Notes under the pieces: model-generated | Told to the model about the DNA's origin: nothing | The model's database searches: none | Seen by the model: the letters and a program-made list of their open reading frames with translations, nothing else | Program-made: the position numbers and the translations under genes | NCBI RefSeq assembly: GCF_003336675.1 | Contig: NZ_QPII01000009.1 | Location: 62,001 to 126,000, forward strand | Length of the DNA: 64,000 nucleotides | Source of the DNA: Billgrantia montanilacus | GTDB lineage: Bacteria > Pseudomonadota > Gammaproteobacteria > Pseudomonadales > Halomonadaceae | Direction of reading: 5' to 3' | Shown here: one piece after another, positions 7,296-16,124 of the stretch | How the letters are laid out: the number at the start of each line of letters is the position of its first letter | How positions within the stretch are numbered: position 1 is the stretch's first letter

Positions 7296-7910
7296 TCAAA
7301 CGTCAAAGAACGCTCGCGCGGCCACTTCCGGGTCGGGCTGGCCGCAGATTGCCGAAACCACTGCGGCTCCGCGGGCGCCGGTGGCACGCACCCGGGCGGC
7401 ATGCTCGGCCTGCAGCCCGCCGATGGCCACCGCCGGCAGCGGGCTAGCCGCGACCAGCGCGGCCAGTCTGTCGAAGCCCAGCGGCCGGGCATGGTTCTGT
7501 TTCGTCGTGGTGGCGAAGACCGGCCCCAGCCCCAGGTAGTCCAGTGGGCCCGAGTCCAGGCGTGCCATCTGTTCGAGGTTCTGCACCGAGAGCCCGAGGA
7601 TGGCCTGTTCGCCCATTGCCTGGCGCGCCACGGCCACGTCGCCATCGTCCTGGCCCAAATGGAGCCCATCCGCCTGACTGGCGAGCGCCACATCCAGCCG
7701 GTCATTGACGATCAGCGGCACGCCGCTACCGGCGAGGGCCGCCTTCAGGCGCCGCGCCTGATCGATCAGCTCGTCGTCGCTGGCCTGCTTGTCGCGTAGT
7801 TGCACCAGTGTCACGCCACCGCGTACCGCCGCCACGACGGTTTCCACCAGGCCGTGCCGTGCGCAAAGCCGGGGGTCGGTTACAAGGTATAAGGTCAGGT
7901 CGACGCGCAT
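7296..7910 (-). CDS. thiE: Thiamine-phosphate synthase ThiE
   Basis: Couples the pyrimidine (HMP-PP) and thiazole phosphate halves to make thiamine monophosphate in the cytoplasm. Motifs: TLYLVTDP near the N-terminus, GGVTLVQLRDKQASDDE (pyrophosphate/Mg site), LIVNDRLDVA, ADGLHLGQDD, GPVFATTTK and AIGGLQ. The start at 7910 (MRVDLTLYL) gives 204 residues, close to the family length; an in-frame ATG at 7946 would add 12. It stands alone, without other thi genes, and no TPP riboswitch is evident. Confidence 0.92.
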   Translation of the reverse strand: MRVDLTLYLVTDPRLCARHGLVETVVAAVRGGVTLVQLRDKQASDDELIDQARRLKAALAGSGVPLIVNDRLDVALASQADGLHLGQDDGDVAVARQAMGEQAILGLSVQNLEQMARLDSGPLDYLGLGPVFATTTKQNHARPLGFDRLAALVAASPLPAVAIGGLQAEHAARVRATGARGAAVVSAICGQPDPEVAARAFFDV

Positions 7911-7966
7911 AGGCTTCACCGGAATGAATGGTCGGGCCTGGATCATACCTGCTCGCAGGCAAGGCG

Positions 7967-8494
7967 TCAGGGGGCAGGGCTGGCGGCACCCAGGAATCGA
8001 TCCTGCCAGTAGGCCACGTCGAGCGGAACGCTGACCACCTTTCGGCCGCTGCCGGGGGCGTGGATCATCTGACCGTCGCCGCGGTAGATGCCGACATGGG
8101 TGGCCTTGCGGCGATCGCCGAAGAACAACAGGTCCCCCGGCCGCGCCTGGCGCGCCTCGGGAAGCGTGCGGAACTGGTCGTCGGCGGTACGCGGCACCGG
8201 GATCCCGGCGGAACGGTAGGCAAGCTCGACGAGCCCGGAGCAGTCGAGCCCTTCCGGAGAGTTGCCGCCGAAGCGATAGGGGGTCCCCAGGGCACCCTCC
8301 GCCGTGGCCAGGATCAGGGCTCGTTCGATGGACAAGCCTTCACCCGGGCGCGGGTCCTGGGTTGCCAGGTCGCGGCTGGCGCAGCCGGCAAGCAGCATCA
8401 GCGTCAGCAGTAGAGCGACCAGCCGCCCCTGCCCATGACACGGTCGGGAACTGCCTGCTATTGCCATCGGCTCGAACCACCCCACTCGCTGCAT
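7967..8494 (-). CDS. NlpC/P60 family lipoprotein (putative cell-wall endopeptidase)
   Basis: A 175-residue exported lipoprotein: basic head, hydrophobic LLLTLMLLAGC with lipobox Cys, then a compact NlpC/P60 domain. The catalytic Cys is in LDCSGLVELAY, the His in ATHVGIYRGDG, and the third polar residue is probably the His in MIHAPGSG. These cysteine peptidases cleave D-Glu/mDAP bonds in peptidoglycan. A start at 8467 is also possible but does not change the lipobox. It is divergent from gloA across 205 bases with no obvious operator. Confidence 0.88.
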   Translation of the reverse strand: MQRVGWFEPMAIAGSSRPCHGQGRLVALLLTLMLLAGCASRDLATQDPRPGEGLSIERALILATAEGALGTPYRFGGNSPEGLDCSGLVELAYRSAGIPVPRTADDQFRTLPEARQARPGDLLFFGDRRKATHVGIYRGDGQMIHAPGSGRKVVSVPLDVAYWQDRFLGAASPAP

Positions 8495-8699
8495 CGTCCT
8501 GTTACTCTTCGCAAATCCTGTTTCCTACTTTAGCTCGAACCGTACGTGCTTGGCGAGAATCCCTGAACGCGCGGGATGAATGCCGGTCCGAGCGTGCAAT
8601 ACAGTGGTGCCATGTAGCGAGAGGCTGGAAATATCCCGGGCGGCGCATCATCATCTTCTTTACAACCCAGTGATCAGGCAGCGACAAGGGAGAGTGGCC

Positions 8700-9248
8700 A
8701 TGAACTTCAAGGGCGAGCAGCACCCCGGCGTAAAGATGCCCACGGGGGACACCCTCGGTTTTCGTCTCAATCACACCATGCTGCGGGTCAAGGACCCGGA
8801 ACGGTCGCTGGCGTTCTATACCCGTGTCTTCGGCATGAGCGTACTGCGCCGCCTCGACTTCGAGGAGCTGGGCTTCTCGCTCTACTTCCTGGCCAGGCTG
8901 GAAGAGGAGGAGCAGGTGCCGGAGGAGAAGGGCGAGCGTACCGTCTGGACCTTCAGCCAGAAGGGCCTGCTGGAACTGACCCATAACTGGGGCACCGAGG
9001 ATCAGGCCGATTTCGCCTACCATGACGGCAATGCCGAACCCCAGGGCTTCGGGCATATCTGCTTTTCGGTGCCCAACCTCGATGCCGCCGAGGCCTGGTT
9101 CGATGCCAACGACGTTGAATTCATCAAGCGCTCGGGGCAGGGCAAGATGAAGGACGTGGTCTTCGTCAAGGACGCGGACGGCTACTGGATCGAGGTGGTC
9201 CAGGCAGATCGCCTGGCCGGGCTGGGTGAGACGCCGCTGGATCAATGA
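8700..9248 (+). CDS. gloA: Lactoylglutathione lyase (glyoxalase I)
   Basis: Converts the methylglyoxal-glutathione hemithioacetal to S-lactoylglutathione. This is the longer, about 180-residue form found in Pseudomonas and eukaryotes, with the MPTGDTLGFRLNHTMLRVKD opening; the His in LNHTML is a metal ligand. Further motifs: RSLAFYTRVFGM, LELTHNWGTE (Glu ligand), GFGHICFSV (His ligand) and KDADGYWIEVV (Glu ligand), giving the usual two-His, two-Glu site. The start is supported by GGGAGAG upstream; an upstream in-frame ATG at 8580 is not used. Single-gene unit, with a hairpin following. Confidence 0.93.
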   Translation: MNFKGEQHPGVKMPTGDTLGFRLNHTMLRVKDPERSLAFYTRVFGMSVLRRLDFEELGFSLYFLARLEEEEQVPEEKGERTVWTFSQKGLLELTHNWGTEDQADFAYHDGNAEPQGFGHICFSVPNLDAAEAWFDANDVEFIKRSGQGKMKDVVFVKDADGYWIEVVQADRLAGLGETPLDQ

Positions 9249-9265
9249 GTGTCGGTGAAGAGCGA

Positions 9266-9298
9266 AGCACCACACTCCCCCGACGGAAGTGCGGTGCT
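9266..9298. terminator. Hairpin between convergent gloA and DODA dioxygenase genes
   Basis: Arms AGCACCACACT and AGTGCGGTGCT form an 11-bp stem with one mismatch. No clear T-run follows on either strand, so it is only a plausible bidirectional terminator by position. Confidence 0.45.
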
Positions 9299-9338
9299 GC
9301 TGTTTGATGAGGCAGGATGATGCTTGGTATGGGCGCAC

Positions 9339-10076
9339 TCAGGCGAAGGCATAGACATCCATCGCCAGCACGCCGTGCTCGACGCTGTGTTGCAGGCGCT
9401 GTGCCGGGCCGCCGGCGCCCAGCGCCACCAGCAGCGGCTGGAAGTGCTCAGGGGTGGGGTGGTTCTCGCGGGCGTGGGGGGCCTGCTCCCAGGCGAGCAG
9501 GGCATTGCGGTCGGCAGTGGTCAGCTTCTCGTGCACCCAGTCGATGAACTCGCCAACCCAGGGTGGCATCGGCGTGCCCTGCACCTGCATCTCGCTCAGG
9601 TTATGGGTCAGGCTGCCTGAACCGATCACCAGCACGTTCTCCTCGCGCAGCGCGGCGAGCTTCTCGCCCAGTTCGACCAGCTCGGCGTTGGACCAGGTGG
9701 TGGGCAGCGACAGCGACACCACCGGGATGTTCGCCTCGGGGAACATCAGCGAGAGCGGCACCCAGGCGCCGTGATCCAGGCCGCGCTCCACCGGCACGGC
9801 ATTGAGCTCCCGGGCCAGGCGCCTGGCCAGCTCCGGCTCGCCGGGGGCGGGGTACTGGCACTCGTAGAGTTCCCGCGGAAAGCCGCCGAAGTCGTGGATG
9901 GTCTCCGGGTGAGCGCTGGTGCTCACCAGCAGCCGGTCACTCTCCCAGTGGGCCGAGACCACCACCACCGCCTGCGGCCGCAGCGACTGGCCGAACTCGC
10001 GCAGGAAGTCGTGGGCCGGCCCCGGTGTCAGGGCGAGCATGGGAGAGCCGTGGGAAATAAACAGGCTGGGTTGCAT
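9339..10076 (-). CDS. DODA-type extradiol ring-cleavage dioxygenase (YgiD-like)
   Basis: A 245-residue class III extradiol dioxygenase fold (LigB superfamily), expected to use one non-haem Fe or Zn. Visible ligand regions: FISHGSPM near the N-terminus, VVVSAHWE, and RGLDHGAWVPL (conserved His). GSGSLTHNL and SVEHGVLAMD follow as in YgiD/DODA. The start at 10076 is chosen for AGGAG 7 bases upstream; a longer frame is rejected. It lies downstream of DoxX and LysR genes on the same strand, a common trio. The natural substrate (a catechol or DOPA-like compound) is unknown. Confidence 0.88.
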   Translation of the reverse strand: MQPSLFISHGSPMLALTPGPAHDFLREFGQSLRPQAVVVVSAHWESDRLLVSTSAHPETIHDFGGFPRELYECQYPAPGEPELARRLARELNAVPVERGLDHGAWVPLSLMFPEANIPVVSLSLPTTWSNAELVELGEKLAALREENVLVIGSGSLTHNLSEMQVQGTPMPPWVGEFIDWVHEKLTTADRNALLAWEQAPHARENHPTPEHFQPLLVALGAGGPAQRLQHSVEHGVLAMDVYAFA

Positions 10077-10098
10077 GGCGAAGCTCCTGTGAACGGGG

Positions 10099-10123
10099 GC
10101 GCCTGCCCGGGACGGGCAGGCGC
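10099..10123 (-). other. Intercistronic hairpin between DoxX and dioxygenase genes
   Basis: Perfect 10-bp arms GCGCCTGCCC / GGGCAGGCGC around GGGAC, lying in the 64-base gap between the two genes. There is no T-run, so it may stabilise an upstream message or adjust the expression ratio rather than end transcription. Confidence 0.5.
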
Positions 10124-10140
10124 AGGGTGGCTCGAGGGGC

Positions 10141-10563
10141 TCAGGCGAAGCGACGGTTGACGACGAGGCTACCGCTGCCCAGGCCGGCCTGCACCAGCAG
10201 GGCGATGGCCCAGAACACAGGATACTCCCAGCCGCCACCCGGGTTGGAGAAGACCCAGCCGTTTCCGGCATGCACCCAGGCGGCGCCGAGCAGCACCGGA
10301 ATCAAGGCCAGGCTTACCCAGCGCGTATAGACGCCGAACAGCAGGGCCAGGCCACCGCCGATTTCGGCAAAGATGGTCAGGTAGGCGATGAAGCCGGGGA
10401 GGCCGAGCGATTCGAAATAGCCGACGGTGCCGGGCACGGTGAAGACGAACACCTTGAGCAGGCCATGGGCCAGGGTCATGACGCCCAGCGAGAGGCGCAG
10501 CAGGGCGGTGGCATGTGCCTGCAGGGTGTCGGTATGGGTCAACTGAATGGCTTGAGTGGTCAT
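10141..10563 (-). CDS. DoxX family membrane protein
   Basis: A 140-residue inner-membrane protein with four hydrophobic segments. DoxX features: ALLRLSLGVMTLAHGLLKVF, the GLPGFIAYLTIFAEIGGGLALLFG core, and WVHAGNGWVFSNPGGGWEYPVFW before the last helix. A start supported by GGAG 9 bases upstream. DoxX proteins are often paired with oxidoreductases and LysR regulators and linked to redox stress, with no defined reaction. It sits between the LysR regulator (upstream, 136-base gap) and the dioxygenase gene. Confidence 0.88.
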   Translation of the reverse strand: MTTQAIQLTHTDTLQAHATALLRLSLGVMTLAHGLLKVFVFTVPGTVGYFESLGLPGFIAYLTIFAEIGGGLALLFGVYTRWVSLALIPVLLGAAWVHAGNGWVFSNPGGGWEYPVFWAIALLVQAGLGSGSLVVNRRFA

Positions 10564-10698
10564 GGTCGTGATCTCCGTCGGGGGACGTTGTAGGGGCCAG
10601 TTGTGCTTCGATGGCTGTCACTCTATCCGAGCCCGATGAGGAGATAATCTGCAACTATTGCACATCACTGTTGCGGTTACTGTGACAATCGGTGTCGC

Positions 10699-11598
10699 CT
10701 ACAGGCCCAGCTCCCGCTCCCAGATCGGCGGATCCCCCCAGGCCTCGGCCAGGAAGTCGAGCAGCCGCTCGACCTTGGCCGGCAGATGGCGCCTCGCGGG
10801 ATAGACCCCGTAGATGCCTATCGTCACGCTGGCCTCCTCGATCAGCAGCGGCACCAGGCGCCCGCTCCTGATGCTCTCGGTGACCAGGAAACTCGGCTGG
10901 TGGGCGATACCCAGCCCGGCCTCGGCGGCCTGGGTCAGCACATCGCCGTTGTTGCTCTCCAGGGGGCCCTGTACCGCCAGGCGAAGGCCGCCGAACTGCC
11001 ATTCGCTGCCGCTGGCCGTGCGATAGCGCAGGCAGCGGTGCTCGGCCAGCTCCGCCAGGGTGGCCGGTTTGCCAAAGCGCGCCAGGTACTCGGGTGAAGC
11101 GCACAGCAGCAGGCGGCAGCGGGCCAGGGGGCGCGCCACCAGGCTGGAGTCGGGCAGTTCGCCGATGCGAATCGCCAGGTCGTAGCCCTCTTCCAGCAGG
11201 TCCACGCGGCGATCGTTGAGGTCGAGGCGGACCTGGAGTGCCGGGTGCGCCAGCATGAAGCGGGTGATCAGCGGTGAGAGAAAACGCGTGCCGAAGGACA
11301 TCGGGCCGTTGACCCGCAGCCGGCCGCAGACCTCGGTGCTGCCAGCGCCCAGCTCGGCCTCGGCCTCTTCCAGCGACTGCAGGATGCCCTGGGCGCGGGC
11401 GAGGTAGCTCTCCCCGGCTTCGGTGAGATGCAGGCGCCGGGTCGTGCGTTGCAGCAGTCGCACGCCCAGGTGGCTCTCGAGCTCCATGACCAGCCGCGAG
11501 ACCCGTGTGCGCGACAGGTCCAGCGCCTCCGCGGCACGGGTGTAACTGCCGAGTTCGGCGACGCGTACGTAGGCGCTCATGGCGTCCAGCAGGTTCAT
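10699..11598 (-). CDS. LysR family transcriptional regulator
   Basis: A 299-residue regulator. The HTH at residues 1-60 contains MSAYVRVAELGSYTRAAEAL and SRLVMELESHLGVRLLQRTT. The effector domain runs from about residue 90 to 295, with LAIRIGELPDSSLVARPLA and GLGIAHQPSFL, as in the CrgA/AaeR-like group. Unusually for LysR it is not divergent but precedes the DoxX and dioxygenase genes on the same strand. The 136-base spacer before DoxX (AT-rich around 10630-10680) probably carries their own promoter. Confidence 0.9.
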   Translation of the reverse strand: MNLLDAMSAYVRVAELGSYTRAAEALDLSRTRVSRLVMELESHLGVRLLQRTTRRLHLTEAGESYLARAQGILQSLEEAEAELGAGSTEVCGRLRVNGPMSFGTRFLSPLITRFMLAHPALQVRLDLNDRRVDLLEEGYDLAIRIGELPDSSLVARPLARCRLLLCASPEYLARFGKPATLAELAEHRCLRYRTASGSEWQFGGLRLAVQGPLESNNGDVLTQAAEAGLGIAHQPSFLVTESIRSGRLVPLLIEEASVTIGIYGVYPARRHLPAKVERLLDFLAEAWGDPPIWERELGL

Positions 11599-11617
11599 GG
11601 TCTCTCCTCACGTTGCG

Positions 11618-12820
11618 TCAATAGCCGGTCATCTCCAGGTAGCCGACGCCTCGATTCTCGCCGCTATCGGCATCGCGGGCGACCACTTCGCCTTCCCAGT
11701 AGGGCACGCTGGTGTCCATCCAGCGCTCGGCATGGGGGGCCTCGATGGACAGGTCCAGCCCGGCGCGGGGGATTGCCAGGCGCCAGTGGGTCGGCACGTC
11801 GCGCCCCGCCACGCGGCGGGTTTCCAGCGGTGTCATGTCGATCTCATCCGGCGCCAGCGCGGTGGGCTCGCCGTCGGGGGCGATCCAGGTGCCGGAGCGG
11901 TAGTCACCGCCGTCAGCGCCGCCGCCACGCAGCTGGAAGGCCATCAGCTTGTGGCCGCTCTCCAGATGCAGCGAGAACCAGTCCCAGCCGCGCTGCTCTG
12001 CCCCCAGCAGCTGGCTGCTCCACTCCCGGTCGAGCCAGCCGCGCCCGCTTACCGTGCGGCTCTCTCCATCCAGGGCGACCTCCCCTTCGACGCGCCAGAA
12101 AGGCTGGCTGTAGTACATCGAGCCAGAGGACATCGAGCCCTGGCCGTCGGCGGATTTCTGGCTGAACCCCTCCAGGCCGTGCAGCACCAACGGCCCTTCG
12201 GCGGTAAGGGTCAGCGCATAGCCGAAGCCGCCGTGCTCGTCGTCCTGATGTGCCGTCAGTTCCAGTTCGGCGAAGGTGTCTGCCTCGGTCGCCTCGCCTG
12301 TCGTTTCGTCTGATGTTTCTATATGGCTGGCCAACTGCCAGTGGTCGATCCAGGCCCGGAAAGGCTGCGCCCTGGCCCCGGCCTGGCCATCCCGGTCATC
12401 GAGTTCGTCGGCGGAGTGGCTTCGAGCGAAGCGCTCCGCCACCCGATGGGTCTCGCCGCGGGAGACCGCCATATGCGCCATCCACAGCTGGTCGGCGGCC
12501 CAAGGCGTGGGGGCGGGGCGCTCCTCCGGTGAAGTGATCGCCTGGCGAAATAGCGTCCACTGCAGGCCCAGCGGTTCGCCGCTGTCGTCCTCCAGGTTGG
12601 CGGTGAGGTACCACCACTCGATGCGATAGTCCGGGTGGGCGGCGTGGTCCTCGGGAAAACGCAGGGTGATTCCCTCATGGGCCTGGGCGAAGTCGCCGGC
12701 CTCCTCACCCAGCCCGGCGAAGCCGGCGGGCTCGCCGGGGGCTGCGTCATCCCGCTCGGTGTCGCAGCCGGCAAGCCACAGCAGCGTCAGCCCTGTCGCG
12801 ACCAGCCTGGTGGCACTCAT
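11618..12820 (-). CDS. AttH-like secreted hydrolase/lipocalin-like lipoprotein
   Basis: A 400-residue lipoprotein (LLWLAGC lipobox) with the AttH/CrtC-like double lipocalin domain. Typical segments: RIEWWYLTANLEDDSGEPLG, WTLFRQA, WMAHMAVS, YYSQPFWRVEGEV, GRGWLDREWSSQLL and GWDWFSLHLESGHKLMAFQLR. The start at 12820 overlaps the permease stop by 4 bases (ATGA), so the upstream reading frame is rejected. It is the last gene of a three-gene ATPase/permease/AttH unit. The function of AttEFGH systems is poorly known; a role in lipid or envelope handling is inferred. Confidence 0.82.
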   Translation of the reverse strand: MSATRLVATGLTLLWLAGCDTERDDAAPGEPAGFAGLGEEAGDFAQAHEGITLRFPEDHAAHPDYRIEWWYLTANLEDDSGEPLGLQWTLFRQAITSPEERPAPTPWAADQLWMAHMAVSRGETHRVAERFARSHSADELDDRDGQAGARAQPFRAWIDHWQLASHIETSDETTGEATEADTFAELELTAHQDDEHGGFGYALTLTAEGPLVLHGLEGFSQKSADGQGSMSSGSMYYSQPFWRVEGEVALDGESRTVSGRGWLDREWSSQLLGAEQRGWDWFSLHLESGHKLMAFQLRGGGADGGDYRSGTWIAPDGEPTALAPDEIDMTPLETRRVAGRDVPTHWRLAIPRAGLDLSIEAPHAERWMDTSVPYWEGEVVARDADSGENRGVGYLEMTGY

Positions 12821-15318
12821 GTGTTTGCCTCCTCGGCCAGCAGCGCCCGGGGTGGGGTGCGCCATAGGGTGATGGCGGGCAGGGCAGTCGCCAGCAGGGC
12901 GACGGCCACGGCGGTGGCCAGGGTCAGGGCGATCTCGCCGGGGAACAGGAACAGCGGCAGGCGCCAGCCGAAGGCGGCGACATTGATCACCGCCACCAGG
13001 CCCAGGGCGAGGACGATACCCAGGGGTATCGCCAGGGCGCCGGTCACCAGGGCGGCGGCGCCGAGCTGGCTCAGCTGTATTCGGACCAGCTGGGACCGCG
13101 GGACCCCCAGCGCCCAGAGCGGCGCCAGCTGGCGACGTCGCTCCCGGGCCTGGGCCAGCAGGCTGGCCAGCAGCGCCAGAGCCGCCACCCCTAGGGTCAG
13201 CGCACTCAGCGCCCGGGTGATGGTGAAGGTACGCTCGAAGATGCCGGTGGCGATGCGCTTCACCTCGCGCTGGTCCACCAGGCTGTCGCTGCCCAGGCCG
13301 AAGCGCCGGGTCAGCGCCTGTCCCAGGGCCGCTTCGTCGGCGCCGGGTGCCAGCACGATGCCGATGGAGCCCGGCGGTGCGCCGAAGCGGCTGGCCAACT
13401 GGGCAGTGGCGAACAGCACCTCACCTTGGGTGTTGCCGTAGTCGGGATAGACCGCCACCACGGTGACCTGCTCCCGGCCCTGGGGGGCACCCAGGGTCAG
13501 CCGGTCGCCAGGGGCCAGCCCCTCGCCGATTGCGAGCTGCTCGTTGATGAAGGCCTCGCCGTCGCGGAAGGCCTGCCAGGCGGCGTCACGGCCCGCCAGG
13601 GTATCCAGCAGCGGCCAGCTCGGCATCAAGGCGTCACCGGGGGTGATACCGTAGAGGTTGGTCGGCAACGCCAGGCCCCGCGTGCTGCCGTTGCGCTCGA
13701 CCTCGTACAGGGTGGCCTCGGTGCGGCGAGTGGGCAGCCGTTCGGCCACCTCGCGGCGTTCGCCGAGCCAGGTTTCGATCTCTTCGAACTGCTCCGCCGG
13801 CGGGCGCAGGTAGAGGTCGGCGACCAGGCGCTGCTCCAGCCAGTCGAGGAAGGTGAGGCGGAAGCCGCCGACCATGCTGCTCACACCCAGGTTGGCGGAG
13901 AGCGCGATCAGCAGCGCCATCATGGCCAGCGACAGCCGCGGCAGCTGGAGCTGCAGGTCGGCCAGAGCCCACTGGGCCAGCGGACGGCGGCGCACCAACC
14001 GTTCCAGGCCGGCGAGCAGAGCCGCCAGCAGCGGCGGTAGCCACAGGGCGCTGGCCAGCAGCAGTGCTGCCATCAGGCCGAAACCGGCCAGCAGCCCTTC
14101 TCCTGGCGGCTGCCCGGCGAGCCAGGCCCACAGGGCCAGGCCGATCGAGGCCACCAGGGCGCCGGCCAGAGTCATGTAGGTGAGCTGGCGCCGGAAGCCC
14201 GCCCGCCAGGCCTGGGCCTGGCCGAGCCCCAGCACGCTGAGCCGGGCGGCACGCCACAGCACCCCGGCGCCGGCCAGGAAGAGCCCGCCCAGGGTGACGG
14301 CGACCCCGCCAACCCAATAGTGCCAGGGCAGGCTGAGTTCGGCGGTCACGCCGGCACCATAGAGGCTGCCCAGGGTGGCGGCCACGTCCGGCAGCAGTAA
14401 CCGTGCCAGCCACACGCCGCTGACGATGCCGGCCAGGGCACCGATGATGCCCAGCAGCAACAGCTCCAGGGCCAGCAGCCCCACCAGGCGTCGCCCAGAG
14501 ACGCCCAGCGCCCGTAGCGTGCGCAGCATGGTCAGGCGCTGCTCCAGCGCCAGGCCCAGCGCCGCCTGAACGATGAACAGCCCCACCACCAGCGCCAGCA
14601 GCGCCATGGCGGTGAGGTTGAGGTGGAAGCTTTCGGTGAGCTGCCCCGGCGAGGCCAGCGTGGTCGCCCGGGTCAGCACCAGGCCAGGCGGGGCTTCATC
14701 AAGGGCGTTGGAAGCGGTGACCAGCCGTGACAGCGTCTCGCCGCTGTCGAGCAGCATCGACGCCGCGGCGATATCCATCACCAGGGTATCGGGGGGCAGC
14801 GAAGGCGCCAGCACAAGCGGTGGCAGCCGCCGTTCGTCGGTCAGGCGTGGTTCGTCGCCTGGCGCCTGGCGATCCGCAATGCCCAGGGCGGGCAGGGTGT
14901 CCGGGGCCACGCGGGTCTGCCACGGCGGGGTGAGGAACGCCGCCAGCTCACTGGTGCTGCCGGCGGTGGCGAAGGCATTGTCGCCGGGCAGGGTGAAGGG
15001 CTCGATGCCGATTACCGTCAGCCGGGTGCCGTCAGGGGCCTCCAACGTGCCCTCCAGCAGCGGCGACACCGGCAGCCCTGCGCGGCGCAGGCGCAGGTAG
15101 TCATCCCGGGTCAAGGGTTGGCCGTCGCGGCGCTCCAGGCGGTCGAGCCCGGTGGTGAACAACGCCTCGGCGCGGGCGTAGCTGTCGCGGGCCGAGGCGT
15201 TGATCGCCTGTACGCCGCTCCATAGGGCACTGGCCACCCACAGGCCCAGCAGCAGCATGGCGAGCTGGCCCGGATGGCGCTTGTAGTGGGAAAGCAGGGT
15301 GATCAGGGTGGTGAACAT
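12817..15318 (-). CDS. FtsX-family ABC permease (AttFG-like, 833 aa)
   Basis: A large inner-membrane permease with one N-terminal membrane helix (LAMLLLGLWVASALWSG), a first large periplasmic domain, an FtsX helix set around residues 240-420 including ALEQRLTMLRTLRALGVSGR, a second periplasmic domain, and a C-terminal FtsX set with LAQARERRRQLAPLWALGVP. Two FtsX modules in one chain match fused AttF-AttG-type (or MacB/LolC-superfamily) permeases. Its ATG shares one base with the ATPase stop (TGATG), and its stop overlaps the AttH start. Probably pulls a substrate from the membrane using periplasmic movement (inference). Confidence 0.88.
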   Translation of the reverse strand: MFTTLITLLSHYKRHPGQLAMLLLGLWVASALWSGVQAINASARDSYARAEALFTTGLDRLERRDGQPLTRDDYLRLRRAGLPVSPLLEGTLEAPDGTRLTVIGIEPFTLPGDNAFATAGSTSELAAFLTPPWQTRVAPDTLPALGIADRQAPGDEPRLTDERRLPPLVLAPSLPPDTLVMDIAAASMLLDSGETLSRLVTASNALDEAPPGLVLTRATTLASPGQLTESFHLNLTAMALLALVVGLFIVQAALGLALEQRLTMLRTLRALGVSGRRLVGLLALELLLLGIIGALAGIVSGVWLARLLLPDVAATLGSLYGAGVTAELSLPWHYWVGGVAVTLGGLFLAGAGVLWRAARLSVLGLGQAQAWRAGFRRQLTYMTLAGALVASIGLALWAWLAGQPPGEGLLAGFGLMAALLLASALWLPPLLAALLAGLERLVRRRPLAQWALADLQLQLPRLSLAMMALLIALSANLGVSSMVGGFRLTFLDWLEQRLVADLYLRPPAEQFEEIETWLGERREVAERLPTRRTEATLYEVERNGSTRGLALPTNLYGITPGDALMPSWPLLDTLAGRDAAWQAFRDGEAFINEQLAIGEGLAPGDRLTLGAPQGREQVTVVAVYPDYGNTQGEVLFATAQLASRFGAPPGSIGIVLAPGADEAALGQALTRRFGLGSDSLVDQREVKRIATGIFERTFTITRALSALTLGVAALALLASLLAQARERRRQLAPLWALGVPRSQLVRIQLSQLGAAALVTGALAIPLGIVLALGLVAVINVAAFGWRLPLFLFPGEIALTLATAVAVALLATALPAITLWRTPPRALLAEEANT

Positions 15319-16001
15319 CAGCGACGGCTCGCCTCTCGTTCATCGACGGGGTCGAGCCGGCCGTGGGTCAGCCGCAGGCAGCGGTCTAGCGGCGCGGCCA
15401 CCTGATGGCTGTGGGTCACCAACAGCAGGGCGCTCCCGACTTCGCTCACCAGCGAGAGCAACAGGCCTAGCACCTCGTCGGCACTGGTTTCGTCCAGATT
15501 GCCGGTGGGCTCGTCGGCGAGCAGCAGGGCGGGGCGAGGCGCGAGGGCGCGACCGATGGCGAGGCGCTGCTGCTGGCCACCGGAGAGCTGTTCCGGGTAG
15601 CGCTTCTCCATGCCGGCAAGGCCGAGCCGTTCGATCAGGTGGGCCGCCCACTCGACATCGTCTCGCCGCGCAAGCCTGGCCTGCAGGCGCAGGTTGTCGC
15701 CAACGTTCAGGCTCGGCACCAGGTGAAACTGCTGGAACACCAGGCCAAGCGTGTCGCGGCGCAGCCGGGCCCGGGCGGGCTCGTCCAGTGAAGAGACAGC
15801 CTGGCCGGCGACTGTCACTTCGCCGGTATCCGGCAGGTCGAGCCCCGCCGCCAGGTGCAGCAGGGTCGACTTGCCGCTGCCGGATTCGCCCATCAGCGCC
15901 AGGCTCTCTCCGGCGTCGAGCCGCAAGTCGATGCCGTCCAGCACCTGAAGCGGTCCCTGGGGTGTCGCGTAGGACTTGTGGACCTGGCGGAATTCGAGCA
16001 T
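15318..16001 (-). CDS. ABC transporter ATP-binding protein (MacB/LolD/AttE type)
   Basis: A 227-residue ATPase. Walker A is GESGSGKST, the Q-loop lies in [18 protein letters not shown], the signature is LSGGQQQR, Walker B is [13 protein letters not shown] and the switch His is in VTHSHQ. The DEPTGNLD form is diagnostic of the LolD/MacB/FtsE group that powers FtsX-type permeases. First gene of the unit, divergent from the AraC regulator with 123 bases between them. Confidence 0.92.
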   Translation of the reverse strand: MLEFRQVHKSYATPQGPLQVLDGIDLRLDAGESLALMGESGSGKSTLLHLAAGLDLPDTGEVTVAGQAVSSLDEPARARLRRDTLGLVFQQFHLVPSLNVGDNLRLQARLARRDDVEWAAHLIERLGLAGMEKRYPEQLSGGQQQRLAIGRALAPRPALLLADEPTGNLDETSADEVLGLLLSLVSEVGSALLLVTHSHQVAAPLDRCLRLTHGRLDPVDEREASRR

Positions 16002-16124
16002 GGCGGCTCCCGTAGGGGCGGTGGCGATGATGCCATGATCGCAGGACAGTCGACCAAGGCAGCGAATAACTTACCATGACGGCATGACCTGTTGTCGCCG
16101 GACCGAACCCAGAGGGAGTGGAGT

